64,000 nucleotides of DNA, from assembly GCF_004341945.1 (NCBI RefSeq), contig NZ_SMBP01000011.1, positions 31,478 to 95,477 on the forward strand. Reading direction: 5' to 3'. How positions within the stretch are numbered: position 1 is the first letter of the stretch; each line of letters begins with the position of its first letter. This DNA comes from Longicatena caecimuris. GTDB lineage: Bacteria; Bacillota_I; Bacilli_A; Erysipelotrichales; Erysipelotrichaceae. The notes beneath the pieces are model-generated. The model was given only the letters and a program-made list of their open reading frames with translations. It was not told the DNA's origin and made no database searches. A program made the position numbers and the translations under genes. Below are positions 28,431 to 37,690 of this stretch, one piece after another.

Positions 28431-29564
28431 TCACACCTCCTTATAATAGGTATCCGGATAAGTTTCATCAAATACTTCATTTGCCCAAATAATTACTACC
28501 ATATCCTGCGTTCCCGTATTTTCAATACAATGTAAATACCCCGGTGGTATATCCACTACTTCCATTTTGTTCGCCGAAAGATGATAGGTAAGAAGCTTAT
28601 GATCATCGTCATAAAGATTGCGCAATTTAACATTTCCTTCGCCGGCGACAACAACATATTTTTCATTTTTGCTCATATGCCAATGATTTCCTTTTACAAT
28701 ACCCGGATGCAAAACATTTACACTCACTTGTCCATAAGTATCCATATGAAACATCTCGGTAAAGCTGCCTCGCGCATCCTGATGCATTGTTAAAGAATAC
28801 GATAAGTTTTCTTGCGGCAGATAAGACAAATAGGTGGCATATAGCTTTTTAACAAATGCCGTTTGATTAGGCAATGTAAGATTCTGCTGCTCATTTTTAA
28901 AGGAATATAAGATATTTCTTAATTCCGATAAACGACACCTCGTTGTTGGTTCTACCTTATAGAAATCAGATTCATCTGCAACCGTTGCCTTTCCTTGCAG
29001 ACAATTCAGTATTTCCGTGATGACATCATCAATATAACAAAGCGTGATTTCCTTTTGTTCATCGTGAATCTGAATATCCTGATTTCTAGCAAGGTGGTAA
29101 CACCAAGTTGCTACGACACTGTTGTAATCAGGGCGGCACCATTTCCCATATACATTCGGCAGACGATATAGATAAATTTTATTACCGTTTTTTTGCCATA
29201 GCGATCTTAAGCAATTTTCAGCTGCACGTTTGCTTCTTCCATAATCATTATCTAGCACTGCCTGAATCGATGAGGTCATTAAAATGGGACATGTATTCCT
29301 ATGCTGAATTAATTCATCACAAATAAACTGTGTGAATCCTTTATTCCCTTCTTCATATTCTTGTGCTTTCTGTGGTCGATTGACACCGGCTAAATGAATG
29401 ATGAAATCACAATCCGTCAAGTATTCTTTTAAGTCTTCTATCGCATCACGGCGATCATAGGTATACAACTTCAGTGGTTGTAAAAACGACAGTTCTTTAC
29501 TTTGTAATACATGTATTAAATTTCGGGCAATAAAACCATGAGCTCCAGTTATTAAAATGTTCAT
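28431..29564 (-). CDS. capF: Bifunctional SDR reductase/cupin of UDP-L-FucNAc synthesis (CapF/FnlB)
   Basis: CapF epimerises and reduces the CapE product to a UDP-6-deoxy-L-talosamine. The 377 residues contain an N-terminal SDR domain (MNILITGAHGFIARNL; active-site-like DYGRSKRAAE) and a C-terminal cupin (about 260-377) with the metal-site motif GNHWHMSKNEKYVV and PPGYLHCIEN. This two-domain order is exactly that of S. aureus CapF. ATG 29564 gives an ATGA overlap with capE. Confidence 0.93.
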   Translation of the reverse strand: MNILITGAHGFIARNLIHVLQSKELSFLQPLKLYTYDRRDAIEDLKEYLTDCDFIIHLAGVNRPQKAQEYEEGNKGFTQFICDELIQHRNTCPILMTSSIQAVLDNDYGRSKRAAENCLRSLWQKNGNKIYLYRLPNVYGKWCRPDYNSVVATWCYHLARNQDIQIHDEQKEITLCYIDDVITEILNCLQGKATVADESDFYKVEPTTRCRLSELRNILYSFKNEQQNLTLPNQTAFVKKLYATYLSYLPQENLSYSLTMHQDARGSFTEMFHMDTYGQVSVNVLHPGIVKGNHWHMSKNEKYVVVAGEGNVKLRNLYDDDHKLLTYHLSANKMEVVDIPPGYLHCIENTGTQDMVVIIWANEVFDETYPDTYYKEV

Positions 29565-30610
29565 GCGTATTGATGCTCCCAAGTACGCAACTCTTGTTGT
29601 ACATAAGCCACTTCCAATAGCTTGGCTTTTACTTCCTCAGTATCCATAAGAACTGTCGTATCGGAATTAAAATGGGATATGCGAACATGTTCATTACTGC
29701 CCGTATAAAACTTGTCATAATTCAAATCCCGCTTATCTACCGGAACACGATAGAAATTACCCAAATCAATCGCACTTGTACATTCCTCATCCGTTAATAG
29801 TGTTTCATACATCTTTTCCCCATGGCGGATGCCAATGATTTTGATAGCATTATCGGCATGGAATAATTCTTTTAATGCCTCTGTTAATACTTTTATGGTA
29901 CACGCAGGTGCCTTTTGCACAAAAATATCGCCACTTTCACCATGATTGAAAGCAAAAAGCACCAAATCAACCGCTTCTTCTAAAGTCATTAAAAACCTTG
30001 TCATATTGGGATTGGTTAACGTCAATGGCCGACCTTCTTTGATCTGCTTGATAAATAATGGTACTACCGATCCTCGAGAAGCTAATACATTCCCATATCG
30101 TGTACACATGATACTTGTTTTACGTGGATCCACGATGCGACTTTTCGCCGTAATCACTTTTTCCATCATCGCTTTACTTGTGCCCATGGCATTCACGGGA
30201 TAGGCTGCTTTATCTGTGCTTAAGCAGACCACTCGTTTCACTTGATACTCAATTGCTGCACTTAACACATTATCTGTACCTATGATATTTGTTTTCACAG
30301 CCTCTAACGGAAAGAATTCACAGGAAGGCACTTGCTTAAGCGCTGCCGCATGAAAGACGAAATCAACACCATGCATGGCATTGCGAATAGAATCAATGTC
30401 ACGAACATCACCGATATAAAACCGCAATTTATGAAAAAGCACAGGATACTTTGCTTGATATTCATGACGCATATCATCTTGTTTTAATTCATCTCTGCTA
30501 AATACACGTATTTCTTTGATATCCGTTTCAATAAATCTTTTTAAGACCGCATTGCCAAAGGAGCCTGTACCTCCCGTTATTAACAACACCTTATCTTTAA
30601 ATATGCTCAT
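29561..30610 (-). CDS. capE: UDP-GlcNAc 4,6-dehydratase/5-epimerase (CapE/FnlA)
   Basis: First enzyme of UDP-L-FucNAc synthesis, with 349 residues. NAD-binding TGGTGSFGNAVL lies at about 12-23. The catalytic region is LSTDKAAYPVNAMGTSKAMMEK, with Met in place of the SDR Tyr (M-GTS-K), as known for CapE-type inverting dehydratases. The C-terminal HGEKMYETLL and long tail also fit. It overlaps both the transferase upstream (14 bp) and capF (4 bp). Confidence 0.93.
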   Translation of the reverse strand: MSIFKDKVLLITGGTGSFGNAVLKRFIETDIKEIRVFSRDELKQDDMRHEYQAKYPVLFHKLRFYIGDVRDIDSIRNAMHGVDFVFHAAALKQVPSCEFFPLEAVKTNIIGTDNVLSAAIEYQVKRVVCLSTDKAAYPVNAMGTSKAMMEKVITAKSRIVDPRKTSIMCTRYGNVLASRGSVVPLFIKQIKEGRPLTLTNPNMTRFLMTLEEAVDLVLFAFNHGESGDIFVQKAPACTIKVLTEALKELFHADNAIKIIGIRHGEKMYETLLTDEECTSAIDLGNFYRVPVDKRDLNYDKFYTGSNEHVRISHFNSDTTVLMDTEEVKAKLLEVAYVQQELRTWEHQYA

Positions 30611-31805
30611 CTTTTAACACCCTCATTTCTTTTATTAATTGCTCAATCAAGACTTGTTTATCAAAATGCGCCTTTCCATATGCTAGTGCATTCTTGCATA
30701 AACGATCATAACGTTCCTTGGGACATGTTAAGAATTGTTTGCATACACTTGCTAAACCAGCAGCACTGATTTCATCTGTCACGATTCCTGCTTCTGCTTC
30801 TAAAAGAATACGTTTGCTTTCTCCTTTAACACAACCCACGATGGGGACACCACATGCCATATACGTCTGCAATTTCGCCGGTAACGCCATCTTAAATACA
30901 TCATCATCCTTTAAAATTAATAAAGCAGCATCTGCACTCGCTAAATATTGAGGTACTTGTGTTTCTGGTATCCAACCATGGAAAATTACACACTTTTCTA
31001 ATTTCCGCTGCTTCACCATCGCTACTAATTTCGTCATATATCTTCCGGTACCGATGAAATGCCATTGCACATGGAAATCTTTGAGCATATCAGCTGTTTC
31101 TATAGCGATATCCAATCCTTGCGCTTCACCGATATTTCCGGTAAAAACAATATGAAACGCCATCTCATCAAACAATACCTTGCTTTTTGCAACCTTTTCC
31201 ACCGTAGCGTATTGCGGCCAAAACATGATCTTATCACTGCTTGTCCCCAAATATCTTTGAATACTTTGCTCATAGCTTTTTGAGGAAATTAAGATCTTAT
31301 CACAAGAACGATAAATATAACGCATTAGTTTATCTAATATGCAGACACAAAGCGAATTTTTTAAACCGGTAATAGCTGTTACATATTCCGGCCATAAATC
31401 TTGTACATTTAAGATAATCGGGATCTTCCATTTTTTCTTCAAATAAATAGCGGGCAATGCTGAGGTAAGTGGTGATACGCCAAATACATACAACAGATCA
31501 AAGTTTTGTTCTTCAAGTATTTTACTTTTCTTTATCGCTTGGTAAGCATAGCTTAGATAATTGCGCACAAGTTGTAGGCTGCCTTGTCCTCTTGGTCGCA
31601 TATTGCAACGATATATGGAAATATTCTGCCACTTTTCATCATTGTTCTTTGTTTTACTATACCCTTGATAATAATGTCCTTTGGGATAATTAGGCAGTCC
31701 GGTTAAAACACTGACCTCATTGCCTAACTGTTGTAAAGTTATTGCCAGATCGTTAATGCGAAAATGCTCCGGCCAGAAATACTGACTTACAATTAAGATT
31801 TTCAT
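30597..31805 (-). CDS. Glycosyltransferase family 4, WbuB/CapL-like (probable L-FucNAc transferase)
   Basis: This 402-residue GT-B transferase starts MKILIVSQYFWPEHFRIND and has the LPNYPKGHYY segment (about 37-46), NVQDLWPE (about 133-140) and a donor-domain FTGNIGEAQGLD. These are typical of WbuB/CapL enzymes that transfer L-FucNAc onto the initiating sugar. Position directly before capE-F-G supports the assignment. The reader should treat the donor sugar as inference. Confidence 0.82.
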   Translation of the reverse strand: MKILIVSQYFWPEHFRINDLAITLQQLGNEVSVLTGLPNYPKGHYYQGYSKTKNNDEKWQNISIYRCNMRPRGQGSLQLVRNYLSYAYQAIKKSKILEEQNFDLLYVFGVSPLTSALPAIYLKKKWKIPIILNVQDLWPEYVTAITGLKNSLCVCILDKLMRYIYRSCDKILISSKSYEQSIQRYLGTSSDKIMFWPQYATVEKVAKSKVLFDEMAFHIVFTGNIGEAQGLDIAIETADMLKDFHVQWHFIGTGRYMTKLVAMVKQRKLEKCVIFHGWIPETQVPQYLASADAALLILKDDDVFKMALPAKLQTYMACGVPIVGCVKGESKRILLEAEAGIVTDEISAAGLASVCKQFLTCPKERYDRLCKNALAYGKAHFDKQVLIEQLIKEMRVLKDEHI

Positions 31806-32746
31806 GATTTCCTACCTTTGACAATATCCTCAATACTACCAGGTAAAGGGCATAAGGTATCTGCTTTCTGATTGCTGTAAATTGTCGAAGAAAATAACTT
31901 TTCAAAATTTCTAATGGATAGAAAGACATCCTTTTTTTTCATTACTTTATAAAAAACACCAAGAAACAAGATCATTGCTTCACATAACAAATAAGGCATT
32001 CGAATATGATATTTACACCAGCCTTGCGCTTTATAAAAGGTAATTAATTCTTTCGCACTCACTGCCTTTTTATCACTAAGATTATAAATTGTATTTCCAT
32101 AGGTATCTTTTTCAATTAAAAACGTCACAAACGTTATAATGTTATTTACTGAACAAAAATGAAATTGATATTCCCCATTTTTAAAATAATAAGCCAATGG
32201 TATTGGTTTTAATAATATTCGTTTATCAATGTTCAAGGTAAACGCTTCGCCATAAACAGGAGCAAATCGTAAAATGGCATAAGTTAACTGATCGCTATGC
32301 GTACGTAAATATTCCTCTGCTTTATATTTTGCGATAGCATAATAACTCTTAGGAGAACACACTGTACTTTCCTTCACCAATGTCTGCTGATGATTTCCAT
32401 AGACTTCAATCGTTGAGGAAAAAATTAATTTACAGTTTCTCTGTATGCATTCATCAAAAATATTACATGCACATTCATAATTGATAAAATCATAGTTCGC
32501 TTTTGAGGTATCCGCATGATTTTTATGAACAAGTGCAGCTAAATGAATAACGATATCCGGTTGGATTCTATTAAATATCGTATGTATAGAAGTAAAATCA
32601 CTAAGCTCACAAATAAAACCATGCTGTTCATCCAACTGCGCACTTTGCGTTCTATTAATACCGAAAATTTCATATTCCTTAGCAAGTGCTGCGCATAGCT
32701 GCCGACCGATAAAACCATTACTTCCGGTGATTAAAATTTTTTTCAT
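31802..32746 (-). CDS. NAD-dependent epimerase/4-ketoreductase (extended SDR, CapN/WbpK-like)
   Basis: The 314-residue extended SDR has NAD site ITGSNGFIGRQL (about 6-17), Ser/Thr in FSSTIEVYG and active-site YAIAK (YxxxK). It lies between the initiating transferase and the second transferase. In S. aureus the corresponding CapN makes UDP-D-FucNAc for CapM, and a similar role is plausible. The needed retaining dehydratase (CapD type) is not in the window, so a simple 4-epimerase is an alternative. Confidence 0.78.
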   Translation of the reverse strand: MKKILITGSNGFIGRQLCAALAKEYEIFGINRTQSAQLDEQHGFICELSDFTSIHTIFNRIQPDIVIHLAALVHKNHADTSKANYDFINYECACNIFDECIQRNCKLIFSSTIEVYGNHQQTLVKESTVCSPKSYYAIAKYKAEEYLRTHSDQLTYAILRFAPVYGEAFTLNIDKRILLKPIPLAYYFKNGEYQFHFCSVNNIITFVTFLIEKDTYGNTIYNLSDKKAVSAKELITFYKAQGWCKYHIRMPYLLCEAMILFLGVFYKVMKKKDVFLSIRNFEKLFSSTIYSNQKADTLCPLPGSIEDIVKGRKS

Positions 32747-33390
32747 AAGGATTTCACATCTCCTGAGTATGTATCTTTTTGCTCAATTGTTACATGATCC
32801 TGCTGGATACAACCTTCGACAACACCTGTTCTTCTAAAAACACATGTTATTGTTTTAAGCAATATTTTAATATCAAAGAGAAGGGAACAATGATCAACGT
32901 AATATTTATCAAAAGCTACTTTCTCTATAATTGGTAGCTCGTCTCTTCCATTGACCTGTGCCCATCCACTTAACCCCGGACGATACTTATGAACTCCATA
33001 TTTTTCTCTTTCCGCAATAAGATCATCTTGATTGTACAAAGCAGGACGAGGACCGATAAAAGACATATGACCCAGCAGTATATTGATCAATTGAGGCAAT
33101 TCATCCAAACTTGTCTTTCGTAAAAAACGTCCTGACCTTGTGATATATTTTTGCGGATCCTTTAATAAATGTGTTGGGCAATCGCTTGGTGTTGTTTCTA
33201 ACATGGAACGAAATTTATAGATGTCGAATAGATTTCTAGCTCTTCCAACCCTTTTTTGTTTAAAAAATACCGGTCCAGGACTATCACATTTGATCCATAT
33301 ACAGATCATGAGGGCTATGGGGCTTAGTAAAACGAGTGCAAGGAAAGATAAACAAAAATCGAAAAACCGTTTCATAAACTTCTCATACAT
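32743..33390 (-). CDS. Initiating phosphoglycosyl transferase (small PGT, CapM/PglC-like)
   Basis: This 215-residue monotopic membrane enzyme transfers a phospho-sugar to undecaprenyl phosphate, starting the repeat unit. It has one N-terminal hydrophobic segment (about 10-33), the KQKRVGRARNLFDIYKFRSM block, the catalytic Asp-Glu dyad in SLDELPQL (about 113-120) and PGLSGWAQVNGRD. The ATG at 33390 lies 8 bases after AGGGAG; the GTG at 33399 is within the site. It overlaps the SDR gene by 4 bp. Confidence 0.92.
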   Translation of the reverse strand: MYEKFMKRFFDFCLSFLALVLLSPIALMICIWIKCDSPGPVFFKQKRVGRARNLFDIYKFRSMLETTPSDCPTHLLKDPQKYITRSGRFLRKTSLDELPQLINILLGHMSFIGPRPALYNQDDLIAEREKYGVHKYRPGLSGWAQVNGRDELPIIEKVAFDKYYVDHCSLLFDIKILLKTITCVFRRTGVVEGCIQQDHVTIEQKDTYSGDVKSL

Positions 33391-33456
33391 TTTATTCACT
33401 CCCTTATCAAAATATTTTTATTATCGTCTTTACAATTAAAAACACCTTAATAACTC

Positions 33457-34233
33457 CTATAAATGAAAAAAGCGACTTTTTTTATGACCGAAATAATCGG
33501 TTTCCAATTCTTCATGATGTACAACATGCAAAGGATTTCGATAACATAAACAATCACATACATCCTCACCACAAATCTTCAAAGCTTCTTTATAAGCTGC
33601 CTGAAACATCATCTGTCTTCTTCCTGCATCGTGATGAGCATCTGATGCGATAAAGTGACAAAGATTTCGATGTAACAACTTCTTAGCATGTTTCTGACAC
33701 GTCTTACCAAAACAGCCACAAATACTTGATGCGTTGATTTGCAAATAGCACCCTAATTCCACCCATCTTTGGATCCTTTCTATATCTAGCTTTTGGGGAA
33801 AATAACGTTCAATATGTGCGATGATCGGAACATATCCTGCAAGTATCAGTTCATATAGTCGTTCTTCCACCATAAACTCATCACCAAGTTCATTCCTGCA
33901 TGAAAATTCACATAAGACATAATCTGAACCTGCTAATGTAAGCATTTGCTTTTTTGGCAAACTTTTCGCAAAATCAGTATTTAATAAAAATTCACATCCA
34001 CAGTATCCTTGTATGCCATATTGTTTTGCTAGATCAATACACTCTTGAAGACGATGTTTCATGAATGTCATGGACATTACCGTGTCTTCTCTTTCACAAT
34101 AATGTGGTGTAAAAATAACGCGTTCTATATGCTCTTTCACACAACTCTGAAGACACTTATTGGTTTCTTCCAGTGATTGCGAACCATCATCTAACCCCCA
34201 ACACATATGATTATGTATATCAATAAATCTCAT
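33457..34233 (-). CDS. cpsB: Capsule tyrosine-protein phosphatase (CpsB/CapC, PHP family)
   Basis: This 258-residue manganese-dependent phosphatase dephosphorylates the CpsD tyrosine tail. PHP metal motifs are DIHNHMCWGLDDGS (5-18), TPHYCER, HIERYFP and SDAHHD. It is the first gene of the operon, preceded by AAAGGAG. Cysteines are unusually frequent (12). The gap to the phosphoglycosyl transferase is 66 bp with no terminator. In streptococci cpsB also leads the operon, although there cpsC and cpsD follow directly; here they sit at the far end. Confidence 0.92.
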   Translation of the reverse strand: MRFIDIHNHMCWGLDDGSQSLEETNKCLQSCVKEHIERVIFTPHYCEREDTVMSMTFMKHRLQECIDLAKQYGIQGYCGCEFLLNTDFAKSLPKKQMLTLAGSDYVLCEFSCRNELGDEFMVEERLYELILAGYVPIIAHIERYFPQKLDIERIQRWVELGCYLQINASSICGCFGKTCQKHAKKLLHRNLCHFIASDAHHDAGRRQMMFQAAYKEALKICGEDVCDCLCYRNPLHVVHHEELETDYFGHKKSRFFHL

Positions 34234-34342
34234 AGGGTGCTCCTTTAATATCTTTAAAATATCGTGGCGATATCTATTATGTTATACTTTTTTGAATATG
34301 TCGTTTTTATTGTGTATTCTATAGATTTATGCAAATAAAGTA

Positions 34343-34374
34343 CAAAAAAAAGGCGATTTCCTAAGAAATCACCA
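34343..34374 (-). terminator. Leader terminator upstream of cpsB (possible attenuator)
   Basis: On the minus strand GGTGATTTC-TTAG-GAAATCGCC is followed by eight T residues. It starts only about 35 nt after the predicted transcript start and precedes the whole capsule operon, so it should reduce read-through unless an antitermination or downstream promoter operates. Confidence 0.72.
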
Positions 34375-34414
34375 CTATGCAACAAGGTATAACTAATTGT
34401 ATACAACCATTGAT

Positions 34415-34443
34415 ATAATACTCCTAAAACCTCATCTTGTAAA
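34415..34443 (-). promoter_or_regulatory. Capsule operon promoter
   Basis: On the minus strand TTTACA (34443-34438) and TATTAT (34420-34415) have a 17-bp spacer. Each matches consensus at five of six positions. The predicted start is near 34408. Confidence 0.7.
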
Positions 34444-34483
34444 TATTATTTCCAATTTTTGGAAATTTTTGTTTATCTTTTAC

Positions 34484-34535
34484 AAAAAAACCAGCATGCT
34501 TAGGATATGATGTCATATCCTATCAAACTGGTTTT
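34484..34535 (-). terminator. Terminator after DUF47 gene
   Basis: A long two-part stem (AAACCAG / CTGGTTT and TAGGATATGA / TCATATCCTA) ends in seven T residues on the minus strand, directly after the DUF47 stop. Confidence 0.85.
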
Positions 34536-34544
34536 GTTAATTTA

Positions 34545-35174
34545 TTATGCGTGTTTTAAAACTACACTTTCTACTAAATGTCCAATTTTCTCACAAGAAT
34601 CACAAGCTAATTCCATGCGATCATAAATAGATTTCCAACGAATCACTTCTACTGGATCAAGGACATCGCTAAACAATTCTCTGGTCGCTTTGGCGAACAA
34701 AGTATCGCCTTGCCCTTCCAGATGATTCACCCGCTTGATACAATCCATAATATTATTGTTGTACTGAATCTTTTCAAATTCCTTCATCATTTCACGAACC
34801 GCATCACAGCACATGACAATGACCTTTCCATACGCCATGGCTGCTTCTTGTACTTCTTTCACATTATAGATATAAAGGCCGATAGAAACATCTTCCACCA
34901 TATCCACCATATCATCCAACGCATTACTTAACGCCACAATATCTTCGCGATCCATAGGAGGACGCGAATCTTTTGCTAATACGGTCATAATTTCATGACG
35001 ACGTAAATCAGCCTCATGCTCAATGCGATGCATTTTCTGTAAATGTACATTAATGGCATTCGGTTGGTAGTCTTTCATCATCTTCATCAATTCAAAAGCC
35101 GCCTGATAAGCACATTCTGTCATCAGTTGATATGCCTGAAAATAGTTGTACTTTTTCTTTTTGATCATTCTCAT
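34545..35174 (-). CDS. DUF47 / PhoU-like protein
   Basis: This 209-residue all-helical protein of the DUF47 (TIGR00153) family is related to PhoU. Acidic metal-binding-like repeats are visible in HRIEHEADLRRHEI (about 49-62) and RVNHLEGQGDTLFAKATREL. DUF47 proteins usually accompany a Pit phosphate transporter and modulate phosphate uptake. No pit gene is adjacent here; the gene is a single unit with its own terminator. ATG 35168 is an alternative start. Confidence 0.85.
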   Translation of the reverse strand: MRMIKKKKYNYFQAYQLMTECAYQAAFELMKMMKDYQPNAINVHLQKMHRIEHEADLRRHEIMTVLAKDSRPPMDREDIVALSNALDDMVDMVEDVSIGLYIYNVKEVQEAAMAYGKVIVMCCDAVREMMKEFEKIQYNNNIMDCIKRVNHLEGQGDTLFAKATRELFSDVLDPVEVIRWKSIYDRMELACDSCEKIGHLVESVVLKHA

Positions 35175-35273
35175 ATACCTCTTTATCTATCCCAATTTCC
35201 TGATGAAAGGAAATCTTAGAATATTCTATCATAAACGCATATACTATACAATCTGATTCACTCAAAATATGTA

Positions 35274-36740
35274 CTAATTTAAAAGTTCTTTCACATATTT
35301 CAATACATCTTTACCCTGAACCCAAATATCCGGAGAAATCCCCTCATATTCACTGGCATACGCTTCAGGAAAGTCCCCATATAAATTTCCAAACATGATC
35401 TGCAAACCACTTTTATCTAAATAAAAAGTTGACATCGCACTGCCACTAATTGCTCCTGCGCTCGGCATTCCAATAAAGATCACATTTTCCATCGTATGCA
35501 ATTCATCTATCAGCATTTCACTGGCGGATGCACTGGTTTCATCTTGCAAGACCAATAACATACTTTTATTCTCAATCAGCTTTTTTCCCATATAAGGCTC
35601 TTCTATGTATAATAAGTTATCATGTTTCTGATAATTGCCATCTTCTAATAAAGATGCTAAGGATTGATCAGTTTCCTCATCCATCAGCTGTTTGAACTTT
35701 TCTTCATGCAATGGCAGTCGCAGTATTCGTGTTCCATAACCACTTATGCGCTGTTTGGCATAGCTATGCGACCACGCATAACTCAACATTGCATTACCTC
35801 CGGGATTGCCCCGTAAATCTAAAATGGCAAGCGGTTTTTGGGAGAATTGCGCTGCCCTTGCTAAAAAAGTTTCGGCATATTGTGCATACGTATCACTGGC
35901 TCTGGGATATATCATTTTTGTAATATGCAGATAAGGAATACCTTGCACGATTTTTTCTGTAAGAATATCCTCACTACGCTTCATCTGTTCCACTTTTTCC
36001 ATAGCTACCTTACGCTCACTTCCATCTGCATAGCGCATGGATAAGTGCGTAATGTTTTTTCTGCTTCGATAAAACAGTTGATAAGAAATGCTGCCATCCT
36101 TATGCAAGACAGGCTTTAAATATGCCGCAAGATCTGCATCCTTATGGATACGCACAATGCGTTTTTGATTAGATTGATCATAATAACCATCCTTCTTTTT
36201 CACATATGCCTTTTTTTGATAGTGTACCCCTTGTTCGCAATACATGGTATAGCTTTCATGCAAAGGCTCAAAATCAATTTGAAAATGAACATCTTCGATA
36301 AAAGAAAGTTGTTTTCTTAATACTTCACCTAACACTGTTTTCTTAATCTTTGCGTATTTCTTTATCTGTTTATCTACCATTTGCTTTGCTTCTTGGAAGC
36401 GCGCATCTCCATATATAGGATATTTCCCATACAATGCCTTCAAAGTAAAGAAAACATCTTCTACATCCTGTAGGGCTTCTTGCTGTGTCACACTTTCTTC
36501 ACCATTCGTTTTTGCCCCATGTGCAATGACATAATCCATTGCTCGATAATACGCTTCACTGCTATTGGCATATGGTGAAAAAGCATCGGTTTGTATCGGA
36601 TTTGGGATAATTTGTGCATGCGCTGCATTGACATATTTCTTATACTCCTGCAACACCTGGGGTACTTTTTCATCTTTTACTTTCGCTGTACAGGCACTCA
36701 AGCATAACACACAGCATAAACAGACCCATAATTTTCTCAT
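35274..36740 (-). CDS. S41 family peptidase, lipoprotein
   Basis: The 488-residue surface protein has a lipoprotein signal (LWVCLCCVLCLSAC, lipobox Cys 17). The C-terminal half is a tail-specific-protease-like S41 domain with DLRGNPGGNAMLSY (about 308-321) and the nucleophile motif ETSASASEML (about 403-412). No PDZ domain is evident. The N-terminal 200 residues are unassigned. Substrate is unknown; such proteins cleave extracytoplasmic targets. A weak promoter (TATAGA, 36773-36768) lies in the short gap before it. Confidence 0.87.
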   Translation of the reverse strand: MRKLWVCLCCVLCLSACTAKVKDEKVPQVLQEYKKYVNAAHAQIIPNPIQTDAFSPYANSSEAYYRAMDYVIAHGAKTNGEESVTQQEALQDVEDVFFTLKALYGKYPIYGDARFQEAKQMVDKQIKKYAKIKKTVLGEVLRKQLSFIEDVHFQIDFEPLHESYTMYCEQGVHYQKKAYVKKKDGYYDQSNQKRIVRIHKDADLAAYLKPVLHKDGSISYQLFYRSRKNITHLSMRYADGSERKVAMEKVEQMKRSEDILTEKIVQGIPYLHITKMIYPRASDTYAQYAETFLARAAQFSQKPLAILDLRGNPGGNAMLSYAWSHSYAKQRISGYGTRILRLPLHEEKFKQLMDEETDQSLASLLEDGNYQKHDNLLYIEEPYMGKKLIENKSMLLVLQDETSASASEMLIDELHTMENVIFIGMPSAGAISGSAMSTFYLDKSGLQIMFGNLYGDFPEAYASEYEGISPDIWVQGKDVLKYVKELLN

Positions 36741-36808
36741 CGTTTTCCTACTCCTTTTTATTCCATATCTATAGCCTTTTTATACCTTGATCAACAAATT
36801 GTTCTTCC

Positions 36809-37690
36809 CTATGTTTGAACGTATGCTTTTATTTCTTTTAACACAGACGCAATATCCTTTTCAATTACGAGTGATTGTTTTGCCAACTGCATGGGACAAT
36901 ATGCTTCCAATTGGTTGATGATAACATAATATGCCTGTGGATTTTCATGAACGAATTGCCAAAAAGGATATTTAATGATGCCCGGAGTATTATTCCCTAC
37001 TCCTAATTCTAAATATACAATGTGATCATCTTTATGCTGCTTGAGAAATTGCTGATATCGTTTTTGTGCGGCATGCCAACCTGCATCCTCACAAAAATTA
37101 GCATCACAGCGTAGATTTACTGTCATAGGAGCATGGCAATAGGGACAATAAGGAATCAATTCTTTGGGAATGCAACGCTTTTTTTGCTGCATAACCATCT
37201 GCCGTATCACTTTCTCATTATCATACGTCTTGGCATGACAATTGCGTGAACATTGAAATAAGCCATAATCGCCCTGGGTATAAAATAACCGTTCTTTCGC
37301 AAATCCATGCAATTGAAACTGATGATCCACATTCGTCGTAATGACAAAATAATCCTTATCTTTGACAAGGGATAACAGATCTGCATAGACCGTATTTACC
37401 TGAGCAGCATAGCGATTATGATAAATATGTCGGCTCCAATATCCCCAATATTCTTCCAATGTCGCAAAAGGATAAAACCCTGCTTCATACATATTAGTAA
37501 AATGATAAGCATCTATAAAGTCTTGAAAATAACGACGAAACCGTTCACCATCATAACGCAAACCGGCTGCGGTAGATAAGCCAGCTCCGGCACCTATTAA
37601 GATTGCATCTGCCTCTTGTAACAGCGCATGCAGCTTTTCAATGTTGGAGATAGGTTTGATAAATGCGTTCGTCTTCGTCTTTAAATACAT
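36809..37690 (-). CDS. Class M sirtuin (SirTM), protein ADP-ribosyltransferase
   Basis: The 293-residue Sir2-fold protein has the NAD-binding start LIGAGAGLSTAAGLRYDGERF (31-51) and TTNVDHQF (118-125). The catalytic His of deacetylating sirtuins is replaced by Gln139 in YTQGDYGLFQC, as described for SirTM enzymes that mono-ADP-ribosylate proteins. Zn-ribbon cysteines are 147, 151, 182 and 185. It overlaps the macrodomain gene by 53 bp yet keeps its own AAGGTGA ribosome site. The lipoylated GcvH-L target and LplA2 ligase genes of staphylococcal and streptococcal operons are absent here. Confidence 0.88.
   Translation of the reverse strand: MYLKTKTNAFIKPISNIEKLHALLQEADAILIGAGAGLSTAAGLRYDGERFRRYFQDFIDAYHFTNMYEAGFYPFATLEEYWGYWSRHIYHNRYAAQVNTVYADLLSLVKDKDYFVITTNVDHQFQLHGFAKERLFYTQGDYGLFQCSRNCHAKTYDNEKVIRQMVMQQKKRCIPKELIPYCPYCHAPMTVNLRCDANFCEDAGWHAAQKRYQQFLKQHKDDHIVYLELGVGNNTPGIIKYPFWQFVHENPQAYYVIINQLEAYCPMQLAKQSLVIEKDIASVLKEIKAYVQT

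Larger units (their letters stand above)
34234..34544 (-). other. Capsule operon leader and intergenic region
   Basis: No gene is present. On the minus strand it contains, in order, the DUF47 terminator, a sigma-A promoter (34443-34415), a T-run hairpin (34374-34343) and an AT-rich stretch before cpsB. Within that stretch ACGACA and CATAAT, 17 bp apart (about 34302-34274), could form a second, weaker promoter downstream of the hairpin. Confidence 0.55.

Noticed and set aside
31802..32746. Firm naming as CapN (UDP-D-FucNAc synthase)
   Set aside because: The required CapD-type dehydratase is not in the window, so the exact sugar product is left open.
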